Translations under genes and position numbers: made by a program
NCBI GenBank assembly: GCA_005800465.1
Contig: SYFI01000099.1
Location: 1 to 12,182 of the forward strand
Length of the DNA stretch: 12,182 nt
Direction of reading: 5' to 3'
Origin: Actinomycetota bacterium
GTDB taxonomy: Bacteria > Actinomycetota > Thermoleophilia > Miltoncostaeales > Miltoncostaeaceae
Shown: positions 1-6,441 of the stretch, piece by piece
Layout: each line of letters opens with the position of its first letter
Numbering within the stretch: the stretch's first letter is position 1
The notes under the pieces: model-generated
Told to the model about the DNA's origin: nothing
The model's input: the letters and a program-made list of their open reading frames with translations, nothing else
Database searches by the model: none

Positions 1-291
1 GGGGCCGGTGATCTCCACGCGACGGTCCTGCAGGTCGGCGGGAACCGGGGCCACCTGCCATGAGGCGTCGTCGCGGATGTGCTTGGTCTCGGGAAGGAAA
101 TCCGGGCGCTCACCAGCCTCAAAGGCATCTTGGCGCACCACGCGGGCGGCCAGCAGTTCGGCACGCCGGGCGCGGAACTCTCGGTGCAGGCCGGCGACGA
201 ACGCCACGGCCTCCGGGGTGAGGATCTCCGCCATCTCTGGCGAGACGACCTCCAGGATCTCGACGCCTTCCGGAAGCTGCTGATCGGACAT
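1..291 (-). CDS. aceB: malate synthase A, N-terminal part (runs off the window)
   Basis: Malate synthase condenses glyoxylate with acetyl-CoA to malate in the cytoplasmic glyoxylate shunt. Only the first 97 codons are present; the frame is open to base 1. The translation begins MSDQQLPEGVEIL and contains LTPEAVAFVAGLHREF, PDFLPETKHIRDD and PADLQDRRVEITGP, which match the conserved N-terminus of the MSA (AceB) form; the last block is a family hallmark. The ATG at 291 is preceded by a strong GGAGGACC ribosome site a few bases upstream, which fixes the start. The catalytic residues lie beyond the window. It follows the dehydrogenase gene on the same strand after 89 bp that contain a possible promoter of its own, so co-transcription is uncertain. 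Isocitrate lyase is not visible here. Confidence 0.92.
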   Translation of the reverse strand, partial: MSDQQLPEGVEILEVVSPEMAEILTPEAVAFVAGLHREFRARRAELLAARVVRQDAFEAGERPDFLPETKHIRDDASWQVAPVPADLQDRRVEITGP

Positions 292-323
292 TGGTCCTCC
301 GTGACCGTGTTCTCGGGGATCGG

Positions 324-353
324 CGCGCCTGATGGCGCGGACGCGGAACCCTA
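324..353 (-). promoter_or_regulatory. possible aceB promoter -10 and leader hairpin
   Basis: Reading the minus strand, a TAGGGT hexamer (348-353), a common actinobacterial -10 form, lies in the gap upstream of aceB. No good -35 is found at 17 bp; a TTGACC lies 25 bp upstream, too far. Just downstream is a hairpin with arms CGCGCC and GGCGCG (324-329 and 334-339) around a 4-base loop. It would sit at the 5' end of a roughly 50-base leader, or could instead be a weak terminator for the upstream dehydrogenase gene, though no T-tract follows. Confidence 0.3.
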
Positions 354-380
354 CCCACACAGACGCACCGTGCGCCACGG

Positions 381-1388
381 TCAATCGAACTGGATGACCA
401 CCTTGAGGGCTTCCCCGGTACGAGCGAGGCGAAATGCCTCGTCCACATGGTCAAAGGGCACTTGGTGGGTGATGATCCCATCGCAGCGAACGCGTCCGCT
501 GGCGAGAAGGTCGAGCGCATCGCGGATATCGGCCGGGCCCGCTGAGTACGTCGATTGCAACTGCACCTCGTGCCAGAACACCGCGCCCAAGTCGAGCGGC
601 ACCATCTCCCCCGGGGGCGTGGGCGCGAAGTACTGCACCACTCCTGCAGGGCCCGCCAGATACAGGGCGTCATTCATGGCGCCGTGATGATGCGTGCACA
701 CGATCACCTGATGCGCCAATCCACCCCCAAGCGCCTCGCGCACCGCATCGGCATTACACGCGGGCAGCACTGTGGCCCCGAGCGCAGCCGCGGCGGGGCG
801 GCGGGCCTTGTTGGGCTCAATCACCACGATGGTGCGCGCGCCCAGCACCCGCGCCAGCTCGGCCTCCATCAGACCCATTGAGCCCGCGCCGACGATGACC
901 ACATCCAACCCCGGCCCGACCCCGGCCAGTCGCTGGCCACGCAGGATGCAGGCGAGAGGCTCGATGAGCGTGCCGGTGGCGTCACTCATGCCGTCGGGCA
1001 GCACGTGCATGTCAAGATTCACGTTCTCGGCTGGCACCCGGATGAACTCAGCCAGCCCACCCGGATCAATGCGCGTGGCACGAAACTGTTCGCACAGGGT
1101 GTCGCGACCGCTGACGCACAACGCACATTCGAGGCATGGAACATGGTGGTGCACGAATACCCGGTCACCCACCTCGAATGGGGCGCCCTCCCCTACCTGC
1201 ACCACGTTGCCGACGGGCTCATGCCCCAGCACCACCGGTGCCTTGGTGTCCTGATACCACTGCATAAGGTCCGTGCCGCAGATTCCGCACGCCCGGGTGC
1301 GGATGACGATCTCACCCGGACCGGCTGACGGCTCGGGGTGATCTTCGATCGAGAGGCGTCCCGCCCCGTGGTAGATCGCTGCTTTCAC
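381..1388 (-). CDS. zinc-dependent alcohol/sugar-alcohol dehydrogenase (MDR superfamily)
   Basis: Medium-chain dehydrogenase that would oxidise an alcohol or polyol with NAD(P); the substrate cannot be read from sequence. Numbered from the GTG at 1388 (335 aa), the catalytic zinc ligands appear as Cys37 (GICGTD), His56-Glu57 (GHEP) and probably Glu143 (LIEP). Cys85, 88, 91 and 99 form the structural zinc lobe. The Rossmann nucleotide loop is GAGSMG at 157-162. The family usually begins MKAAxxxG, which matches the GTG start (VKAAIYHG). A TAGCAT -10-like hexamer ends 7 bases before this GTG, as expected for a leaderless transcript. An in-frame ATG at 1406 would add six residues and has no ribosome site either. 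It resembles the threonine or iditol dehydrogenase branch. It is divergent from the amidotransferase gene and upstream of aceB. The length is normal and the gene looks intact. Confidence 0.85.
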   Translation of the reverse strand: MKAAIYHGAGRLSIEDHPEPSAGPGEIVIRTRACGICGTDLMQWYQDTKAPVVLGHEPVGNVVQVGEGAPFEVGDRVFVHHHVPCLECALCVSGRDTLCEQFRATRIDPGGLAEFIRVPAENVNLDMHVLPDGMSDATGTLIEPLACILRGQRLAGVGPGLDVVIVGAGSMGLMEAELARVLGARTIVVIEPNKARRPAAAALGATVLPACNADAVREALGGGLAHQVIVCTHHHGAMNDALYLAGPAGVVQYFAPTPPGEMVPLDLGAVFWHEVQLQSTYSAGPADIRDALDLLASGRVRCDGIITHQVPFDHVDEAFRLARTGEALKVVIQFD

Positions 1389-1395
1389 GCCGGCG

Positions 1396-1401
1396 ATGCT
1401 A
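1396..1401 (-). promoter_or_regulatory. -10-like hexamer for a leaderless dehydrogenase transcript
   Basis: On the minus strand TAGCAT is followed by 7 bases and then the GTG start codon. This is the spacing seen when transcription starts at the first base of the start codon. No convincing -35 element is visible, so the assignment rests on the hexamer and its spacing only. Confidence 0.35.
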
Positions 1402-1438
1402 CCCATGCCGGCGCAGCGCGATGAGGCACACTCCCTAC

Positions 1439-2143
1439 ATGTCCGACCGCCCGCTGCTCGTCATCCGTCATGTGCCGTGGGAAGGACCGCACCGGATACT
1501 CGATGCCTTCGCGGTCACCCCGGTGGTGGAGGTGGATGCGCTCGCCCCCGGGGCCACCCTTCCTGCAATCGATGATGTGCGCGGTGCGGTGATCATGGGT
1601 GGCCCGATGAGTGTGAATGACGGGGCTTGGCACCCGGGGCTTGACGCCGAGGTGGCCTGGATTGGTCGGGCGCTGGCTGCGGGCCTGCCGATGCTCGGCA
1701 TCTGTCTCGGGTCGCAACTCATCGCGCGGGCAGCGGGCGCACCTGTGGCTCCGGGCCCGCGGAAAGAGATCGGCTGGCTGCCCGTGGAGATCGCCGACCC
1801 GCGTGATCCCGTCGTCGGCCCCCTCGCGCCCATGACCGTGGCCCTGCACTGGCACGGCGAGGCGTTCCCACTACCCGACGGCGCCACACCACTCGCGCGC
1901 TCGGCGATCACACCGGTACAGGCCTACCGATTGGGCAATGCATGGGGCGTGCTCTTCCACCCCGAGGCCGATGAGGCGCTGGTTGACTTCTGGCTGGCTG
2001 AGCGTTCGATGCGCGCCGAGGCCATCGAGGCAATCGGGCCAGACGCTGACGCGGCGCTGCGCCTGGGTGCGGAGCGGCATGCTGCGGAGCTCATCGCACG
2101 CTCAACACAGGGGTTCGCCGCCTTCGCGGCACAGACCGCCTGA
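1439..2143 (+). CDS. class I glutamine amidotransferase-like protein
   Basis: A stand-alone GATase1-fold protein of about 234 aa, of the GuaA-like type often annotated as GMP synthase glutamine amidotransferase domain. Such enzymes hydrolyse glutamine and pass ammonia to an acceptor. Numbered from the ATG at 1439, the nucleophile elbow GICLGSQL places Cys89. The C-terminal VLFHPEAD gives His174 and Glu176, completing the Cys-His-Glu triad, and MGGPMSVND forms the oxyanion region. All three catalytic residues are present, so the enzyme should be active. The natural acceptor is unknown and no synthetase partner is adjacent. A GAGG lies about 12 bases before ATG 1439; an in-frame ATG at 1421 would add six residues. 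It is divergent from the dehydrogenase and converges on the broken lipoprotein gene 25 bp downstream. Confidence 0.8.
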   Translation: MSDRPLLVIRHVPWEGPHRILDAFAVTPVVEVDALAPGATLPAIDDVRGAVIMGGPMSVNDGAWHPGLDAEVAWIGRALAAGLPMLGICLGSQLIARAAGAPVAPGPRKEIGWLPVEIADPRDPVVGPLAPMTVALHWHGEAFPLPDGATPLARSAITPVQAYRLGNAWGVLFHPEADEALVDFWLAERSMRAEAIEAIGPDADAALRLGAERHAAELIARSTQGFAAFAAQTA

Positions 2144-2167
2144 TCTGCATCGGACCCCATCACTGGA

Positions 2168-2647
2168 TCAGTTGCCCGCGATGTGCAGATTGACGCAGGT
2201 GTCGTAGCCGGCCGTCGTGGCGGCAGCCGCCAGCGCCTCGTCAGCCGTGGCGTCAGCCTTGCCGACGGCGTCGGCGAAGGTCGCCCCACCGTCCACGTCG
2301 GTCTTGAATGCCTCCACACTGGCGTTCGCAGCCTCAACCGCAGCCAGTTAGGCCGCCGCGTTGGCGTCGTCAGGTGCGGTCGCAACCGCGTCCGTCACGC
2401 TCGACGCGTACGTGTCGAATGCCGCGACGAGTGCATCGGCATCTTCCGCCTCGGCGGCAGCAGCAATGCCAGCCTCATACTGCTTGCAGGCGTCATTGAT
2501 CGCCATAGTCACATCGGTGCCCGCGGCGGTGGTGTCCACAGCGGCGGTGCTCGATGCGGAGGAGTCGGACCCCCCGCAGCCAGCAACGAGGCCGATCGAG
2601 AGGGATGCAGCGGCGATGGCCGCGGCGATACGAACTGACAACTTCAT
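2168..2647 (-). pseudogene. small lipoprotein gene interrupted by an in-frame TAA
   Basis: The reading frame starts at ATG 2647 (MKLSVRIAAA) with AAAGG six to eight bases upstream. It has a lipoprotein signal peptide ending LVAGC (Cys24), then a Ser/Ala/Thr-rich linker and an Ala-rich helical domain. A TAA at 2348-2350 stops it after 99 residues, yet the same frame continues for 59 sensible residues (LAAVEAANASVEAF...) to TGA at 2168-2170. The continuation holds the second cysteine (YDTCVN); the first is in DACKQY. The neighbouring lipoprotein gene at 3068-3592 has the same plan: CGGSDSS after the lipobox, DTTAA, one mid Cys and one C-terminal Cys. The two are therefore paralogues and the TAA probably truncates this copy; a Gln CAA changed to TAA is the simplest origin. 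Function is unknown. A sequence error is possible. Confidence 0.72.
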
Positions 2648-2741
2648 AAGAGGCCTTTCATAGGAATGCACCGACTGTGAGAGGTTTCGGCGCCGAGAAC
2701 AAGTAAAGGTGCGAACGACCCTTTGGAGCGACAACGGTCGT

Positions 2742-2995
2742 ACGATTGACACCTGTGACGTCGACCGATGCGAGGGCATGACGCTTCCCCGGCTCCTCTG
2801 CGATCAGGCGCCCCACATCATCGATGCTGCGCCGCGCGCCTGTGACGTGCCCGGGAGCGATCTCGAGCGTGAGCGCCGCGCCCGCACGATGGTCGCGTGT
2901 GGGCCGTGTTCGATTCACGCCTCCTCGCGGCACCCAATGGCCGCGATCGCCGTCACACGCGGATGGCCTGCCCACGGGCGCAGCCCGATGGAGGC
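2742..2995 (-). pseudogene. decayed 3' fragment of a second birA
   Basis: This stretch between the two lipoprotein genes translates, in two frames, into sequence that aligns with BirA of this window from about residue 237 to 329. In the first frame (2995-2900) ASIGLRP, then AIAAIGCREEA, a TGA, and IEHGP match ASIGPRP, AALTSIGHRYTA, Trp and VDHGP without gaps. The TGA at 2915-2917 replaces the Trp. Then about 25 bases are missing, shifting the frame. The second frame gives RDHRAGA, VTGARRSIDDVGRL and VTGVNR, matching RDHFAGA, ITGVCRGIDDLGRL and VTGVNR. Weak similarity may extend to about 3055, right after the upstream lipoprotein stop. The catalytic domain is absent, so no ligase activity is possible. 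Many differences are conservative, suggesting divergence as a coding sequence before decay. This fragment accounts for most of the 420-bp gap between the two lipoprotein genes. Confidence 0.85.
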
Positions 2996-3067
2996 GGCGA
3001 TCCGACAGAGAGAACCGCGGGCCGAGGTGATGGAGTCATCCCCGGCCCGCACGGCCTCACAGTGGTG

Positions 3068-3592
3068 CTACTCGTCCCCGCACTCGGGGAGGCCTGCTGC
3101 CACAGCGGCCTCATCGGCAGCGGTGTCCAACGCGTCATTAGCTGTGCTGGCGGTCGACGTCTTGGCGACGATATCGTCAATAGATGTTGAGACCTGCACG
3201 TCTGCGGCTTGCGCGACTCCGTTGTCCACAACGGCAGCCTGCGCATCAACGTACGTCTGGTAGGCATCGGCCATGGCAGCCGGTGGGGTAATCGCCCGCA
3301 ACTCGGCCATGGCGGCCCTGGACTTATCCGCGACGCTGGCAGCAAAGGTCTGAAGGCTCTCCAGGCTCGTACCGTCGATGCTGGCCTCCGCATCCTTCTC
3401 GAACGCCTTGACGTCGGTGCAGACCTTGGTGACGGCAGCGACGAACTCGGCCTCGGTCATCTCTGGAGCAGCAGCGGTGGTGTCGGCAGCGCTGCTGGCC
3501 GACGATGAATCAGAGCCGCCGCAACCGGCGAAGCCGGCAACGGACACCGTGGCGGCAATCAGGCCGATGGCGGTCAGACGAGTGATCTTCAT
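3068..3592 (-). CDS. small secreted lipoprotein of unknown function
   Basis: A 174-aa protein beginning MKITRLTAIGLIAATVSVAG, a signal peptide closing with the lipobox FAGC (Cys24), so it should be lipid-anchored on the outer face of the membrane. CGGSDSS and a short Ser/Ala/Thr linker follow, then an acidic, largely helical domain (MTEAEFVAAVTKVCTDVKAF) ending LPECGDE. The two mature-domain cysteines, one early and one near the C-terminus, could form a disulfide. The start at ATG 3592 is set by AGAGGACC upstream and by the signal peptide; an upstream in-frame start would add 15 residues that spoil it. It lies 88 bp downstream of birA on the same strand, and the broken paralogue at 2168-2647 sits behind a birA remnant at nearly the same spacing. 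I do not recognise the family and assign no role. Confidence 0.8.
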   Translation of the reverse strand: MKITRLTAIGLIAATVSVAGFAGCGGSDSSSASSAADTTAAAPEMTEAEFVAAVTKVCTDVKAFEKDAEASIDGTSLESLQTFAASVADKSRAAMAELRAITPPAAMADAYQTYVDAQAAVVDNGVAQAADVQVSTSIDDIVAKTSTASTANDALDTAADEAAVAAGLPECGDE

Positions 3593-3680
3593 GGGGAATG
3601 GTCCTCTGGGTTCGGGATATCGGCAGCTTGGGCGCACCGATGGGGGCCTTTCAACACGATCCCCCGTTGACGCGCCACCG

Positions 3681-4679
3681 TTACATGCCGGAGCGATTCA
3701 CTCCCGTGACCTCACCCGATGCCACCGCGTGGATCTCTCCTCTGCGCTCCACCTGCAGGCGTCCAAGGTCGTCGATGCCGCGGCACACCCCGGTTATCTC
3801 CCCCGCCGTGGTGCCCACGGTCACCTGCGCACCCGCAAAGTGATCACGTTTGGCAAATGCGGCAACCACCGCAGTTGGCCCGTGATCCACCCACGCCGTG
3901 TATCGGTGGCCGATTGATGTGAGTGCCGCAATTAGCAGGTCGCCACGCCGGGGACGTGGCCCGATGGAGGCGAGCGACCCCGGGGTCCAGCGGGTGCTTG
4001 ACACCTCGGGCACCGGGCCCACGTTGATGCCCATGCCGGCGATGGCCCAGATCACCCGCTCCTGATCGGCGGAGAGCTCACACAGGATTCCGGCCACCTT
4101 GACGCCTGCGGCGATGATGTCGTTGGGCCATGCGATCTGCACGTCGGGCACACCGACCTCGTCGAGTGCGCCGGCGAGGCCCACAGCGATGACGAGCGGC
4201 AGGATGCCTGCCTCAATCGGGCTCACCCTCGGCCTGAGGATGACGGTGTACGTGAGCGCCTCACCCGGGGCGTCGACCCACGAGCGCCCGCGCCTGCCAC
4301 GGCCAGCCGTCTGATGGTCCGACCCGATGACAGTTCCCTCGGGGGCGCCCTCCCGGGCCAGGCGGGCGGCATCATCGTTGGTGGAACCGATCTCCGCCGT
4401 CCAGGTGACAGGGCCTGCAAGTGGCCCAGAAAGCCGTGGCATCATGACCGACGCAATCACCGGGTCGGCAGATGGGTCGAGCACATACCCCGAGCGGGTC
4501 GCCTCAATCGGCAGGCCGGCAGCCCGCAATGCATCCACGTGCCGATGCACGGCGGCCCGGGAGCAGCCGAGGTCACGCGCGATGGCTCCGCCCGACACCC
4601 GCGTGCCCTGCGAGGCAGCCAAGGCCGCCAGCACCGCATCTCGACGTGCGGCTGCGTCGTCTTCTGCGTGAGACCCCAT
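3681..4679 (-). CDS. birA: bifunctional biotin-[acetyl-CoA-carboxylase] ligase / biotin repressor
   Basis: BirA makes biotinyl-AMP and transfers biotin to the lysine of biotin carboxyl carrier proteins in the cytoplasm; class II enzymes also bind DNA. Numbered from ATG 4679 (332 aa), a winged helix-turn-helix occupies about residues 15-70 (GGAIARDLGCSRAAVHRHVDA). The ligase domain shows EIGSTND (96-102), the biotinyl-AMP loop GRGRRGRSW (126-134), and WPNDI (184-188) followed by GVKVAGIL with the conserved Lys near 194. The C-terminal SH3-like domain ends VTGVNR. All family motifs are present and the length matches E. coli BirA (321 aa), so it should be a full class II enzyme. An in-frame GTG at 4709 is an alternative start; neither has a ribosome site. 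Downstream lies a decayed copy of its own 3' end. No biotin biosynthesis genes are adjacent. Confidence 0.92.
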   Translation of the reverse strand: MGSHAEDDAAARRDAVLAALAASQGTRVSGGAIARDLGCSRAAVHRHVDALRAAGLPIEATRSGYVLDPSADPVIASVMMPRLSGPLAGPVTWTAEIGSTNDDAARLAREGAPEGTVIGSDHQTAGRGRRGRSWVDAPGEALTYTVILRPRVSPIEAGILPLVIAVGLAGALDEVGVPDVQIAWPNDIIAAGVKVAGILCELSADQERVIWAIAGMGINVGPVPEVSSTRWTPGSLASIGPRPRRGDLLIAALTSIGHRYTAWVDHGPTAVVAAFAKRDHFAGAQVTVGTTAGEITGVCRGIDDLGRLQVERRGEIHAVASGEVTGVNRSGM

Positions 4680-4716
4680 GCGGGCAGGGTAACGCCGTTT
4701 GGGCACCACAGGAAAG

Positions 4717-4790
4717 CGCGCCCGGGTGGATTCGAACCACCGACCGTCGGATTAGAAGTCCGGTGCTCTATCCAGCTGAGCTACGGGCGC
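4717..4790 (-). tRNA. tRNA-Arg, anticodon TCT (decodes AGA/AGG)
   Basis: The minus strand folds into a full cloverleaf of 74 bases without an encoded CCA. The acceptor is GCGCCCG with CGGGCGC, the D arm GCTC/GAGC, the anticodon loop CTTCTAA and the T arm GGTGG-TTCGAAT-CCACC, with discriminator G. Anticodon positions 34-36 read TCT. The anticodon stem CCGGA/TCCGA has a C-A mismatch at its outer pair (27-43); the other four pairs are good. It is followed 38 bp later by birA on the same strand and preceded by a hairpin that overlaps its 5' end. Confidence 0.95.
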
Positions 4791-4821
4791 CGATGCGGCC
4801 AGCGTAGCCGCATCGGCGCCC
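4785..4821 (-). terminator. 15-bp hairpin overlapping the tRNA 5' end
   Basis: Perfect 15-base arms (4807-4821 and 4785-4799) flank a 7-base loop (4800-4806). On the minus strand it follows the stop of the 95-aa gene by 11 bases, the usual place for an intrinsic terminator. No T-tract follows because the tRNA begins inside the 3' arm: the first six tRNA bases (GCGCCC) are the last six of the hairpin. It may terminate or attenuate readthrough into the tRNA. Confidence 0.6.
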
Positions 4822-4832
4822 ATGCCCGAGGA

Positions 4833-5120
4833 CTACTTCTCGTCGAACGCCGGGGTACCCGGTCCGTAGGACGCGCTTTTGAGCCCCTTGCGGATGTCCA
4901 CCAGCATCTGGGTGTCCACATCCTTGTGCTTCGGGCGGTGGAGGAACAGCAGGCTGTCGCCGAGGCCCACACGGAACTTGCCGTTGTGCTCCTCCTCACC
5001 GGTGCCCACGGCCTCCAGCAGCGAGATGACCTCGCGCCACTCGACGTTGTGGGCCCCGCCGCCGTGATCGAAGACCTTGTGGAGAGTGGCGCGGTGATGG
5101 CTGGTGAGGTGATCGGTCAC
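4833..5120 (-). CDS. small conserved-looking protein of unknown function
   Basis: A 95-aa protein with no signal peptide or membrane segment, rich in His and charged residues. It begins VTDHLTSHHRATL from a GTG at 5120, with AGGAG about 11 bases upstream. Its pattern (HNVEWREVISLLEAVG, a basic strand FRVGLGDSLLFLHRP, then KDVDTQMLVDIRKGL) reads as helix-strand-strand-helix. This recalls the dsRNA-binding fold of HicA-like small proteins, but no HicA catalytic signature is clear and no HicB-like partner is beside it, so I do not call it a toxin. It is a single-gene unit between the terminator of the nitroreductase and the tRNA hairpin. It has normal codon use for the region and a TAG stop at 4833. 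Confidence 0.65.
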   Translation of the reverse strand: MTDHLTSHHRATLHKVFDHGGGAHNVEWREVISLLEAVGTGEEEHNGKFRVGLGDSLLFLHRPKHKDVDTQMLVDIRKGLKSASYGPGTPAFDEK

Positions 5121-5186
5121 GCGGAGATGCTCCTGTCGTGTGAGTGAGGGCGGCCTGCGGGGGCGAGCCTAGTCGGGCCACGGGTG

Positions 5187-5230
5187 AAAACGACGTGGGC
5201 CCCGCCACCCTTGGGGTGACGGGGCCCACG
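5187..5230 (-). terminator. intrinsic terminator of the nitroreductase gene
   Basis: On the minus strand, 23 bases after the nitroreductase stop, arms of 17 bases (5214-5230 and 5194-5210) pair with one mismatch around a 3-base loop. They are followed by TCGTTTT (the T run at 5187-5190). A strong GC stem plus a T-run downstream makes this the clearest Rho-independent terminator in the window. Confidence 0.78.
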
Positions 5231-5253
5231 ACGACCATCCGATCACGCAGTGA

Positions 5254-6261
5254 CTACGACAGGTACTTGCTCGCGTCGATACCGTGCTCGGTCATCAGCT
5301 TCTCGAACGTCTCGCGCATCTCGTCCGGGTAGTCCGGGAGATCGCCGTCGGCGAGAACCTTCTTGGCGTGCTCGTGGATGTTGGGGCCGAAGTCCCAGTC
5401 ATCGTCCTTCATCAGGCGCTCAATCTCCTTGGCGGGCCAGGAGACCACACCGGGGTCGCGAGAGAACTCGGCCGCAAGACGGTCGATCTCCTCGAAACGG
5501 CCCGGCAGCGGTGCCTGCGCCTGGATCATGTTCTTGCCCTTGAGTGCGTCCTCGAGGCCATCGGCCATCTGGAGCCCCTTGCCGTGCGCGCCGTCGTGGA
5601 ACAGGCGGTCGAACTTGATGCGGGCACGCTGGCCACCTGCGGCCATGTCCTCGAGCGGGTAACCAACCGCGTGACCCCAGGTGAAGCGGTAGTGCGGGGG
5701 CAGGTTGAAGGCCTTCTCCACGCCACCCGGCTTGCGGCCGAAGGCGATGAGAATGGAACCGACGTCGAGTGCGGTACCGGCGAGCATCGCTTGCGCAACA
5801 GCCTGACCGGACTCGAAACGGAGCAGGTTCTCGGTGCGCTCAGTCGGGAAGCTCATCAGGCGCGGAACGGTCTGCGTCATGGTGAACTCGTAGTTCCACC
5901 CGTGGTACTTGGTAAGAGCACCCGAAAGCGCGAGGGTCGAAAGACCGTCGTTGGCGCGGCCATACCAGGCGTTGAGGTTGGTCAGCCAGAAGATGAGGTG
6001 CGACGACTGGTTGATGATCTGGACATTGAATCCAGAAACGCACTCCTCGATCTCGTCCCAGAGGTCAGAATCCTTGGTGACGACGATCGCCTCAGTGGCG
6101 TTGATGTTGCCCTGGCAGGACGCGAGGCGTCCGGCCTGCAGCATTGTGTGGATCTTCCAATCTTCGACCGTGCGTGACGGGTCGTAGTAACGGAAGCTTC
6201 GACGGTTACCGATCGCCTCGAGGACCGGAACGTCGGGGATGTCGGAGGCACTCACGGCCAT
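5254..6261 (-). CDS. nitroreductase-family protein, unusually long
   Basis: A 335-aa cytoplasmic protein of the nitroreductase fold, which binds FMN and uses NAD(P)H on nitro compounds, quinones or other acceptors. It begins MAVSASDIPDVPVLEAIGNR; the phosphate-binding RRSFRYY (20-26) is the typical N-terminal FMN motif. The central helix GQAVAQAMLAGTALDVGS (from 152) and the LPPHYRFTWGHAVGYP stretch (about 187-202) match the core. The usual family length is near 200 aa. The remaining roughly 130 residues are a charged helical C-terminal extension (DRLAAEF, AKEIERLMKDDDWDFGPN, YPDEMRETFEKLMTEHGID) that I do not recognise. ATG 6261 has AGGAG 11 bases upstream. The gene stands alone, with a terminator after it and a palindrome in its upstream region. 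The substrate is unknown. Confidence 0.8.
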   Translation of the reverse strand: MAVSASDIPDVPVLEAIGNRRSFRYYDPSRTVEDWKIHTMLQAGRLASCQGNINATEAIVVTKDSDLWDEIEECVSGFNVQIINQSSHLIFWLTNLNAWYGRANDGLSTLALSGALTKYHGWNYEFTMTQTVPRLMSFPTERTENLLRFESGQAVAQAMLAGTALDVGSILIAFGRKPGGVEKAFNLPPHYRFTWGHAVGYPLEDMAAGGQRARIKFDRLFHDGAHGKGLQMADGLEDALKGKNMIQAQAPLPGRFEEIDRLAAEFSRDPGVVSWPAKEIERLMKDDDWDFGPNIHEHAKKVLADGDLPDYPDEMRETFEKLMTEHGIDASKYLS

Positions 6262-6302
6262 GGAACGACGTCTCCTGGGAATTGCGGACAAGGAACGTGC
6301 AA

Positions 6303-6359
6303 GCGGCATGCATGCCGCCGAGAAGTCAATCTACACGTACGGCGGGTGCGTTGCATGCA
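6303..6359. promoter_or_regulatory. candidate operator: GCATGC palindromes between divergent genes
   Basis: The 180-bp gap between the nitroreductase and the divergent 119-aa gene holds a perfect 16-bp palindrome, GCGGCATGCATGCCGC, at 6303-6318. A second TGCATGCA core lies at 6352-6359. A minus-strand TTGACT, -35-like, lies at 6324-6329 just upstream of the first palindrome relative to the nitroreductase, although no good -10 follows. Paired dyads of this size suit a dimeric regulator; which one is unknown. I see no other feature in the gap. Confidence 0.4.
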
Positions 6360-6441
6360 TAACGAAGTGGAATCGCGGATCTGCGCGATCCGGGGCGGAT
6401 GACCGGGCGAACGCAGTGCCTCGCTGTCTACCCTGCCCGCC

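Noticed and set aside
4833..5120. The 95-aa gene as a HicA toxin of a toxin-antitoxin pair
   Set aside because: The resemblance is only in secondary-structure pattern, with no clear catalytic signature and no HicB-like antitoxin gene adjacent.
4314..5147. A 277-codon open frame on the plus strand
   Set aside because: It runs antisense to birA, the tRNA and the 95-aa gene, has no ribosome site and reads as low-similarity Arg/Gly-rich sequence. It is a by-product of high GC.
5284..6177. A 297-codon open frame on the plus strand
   Set aside because: It is fully antisense to the nitroreductase gene, whose own frame has clear motifs, and no known motif is seen in it.
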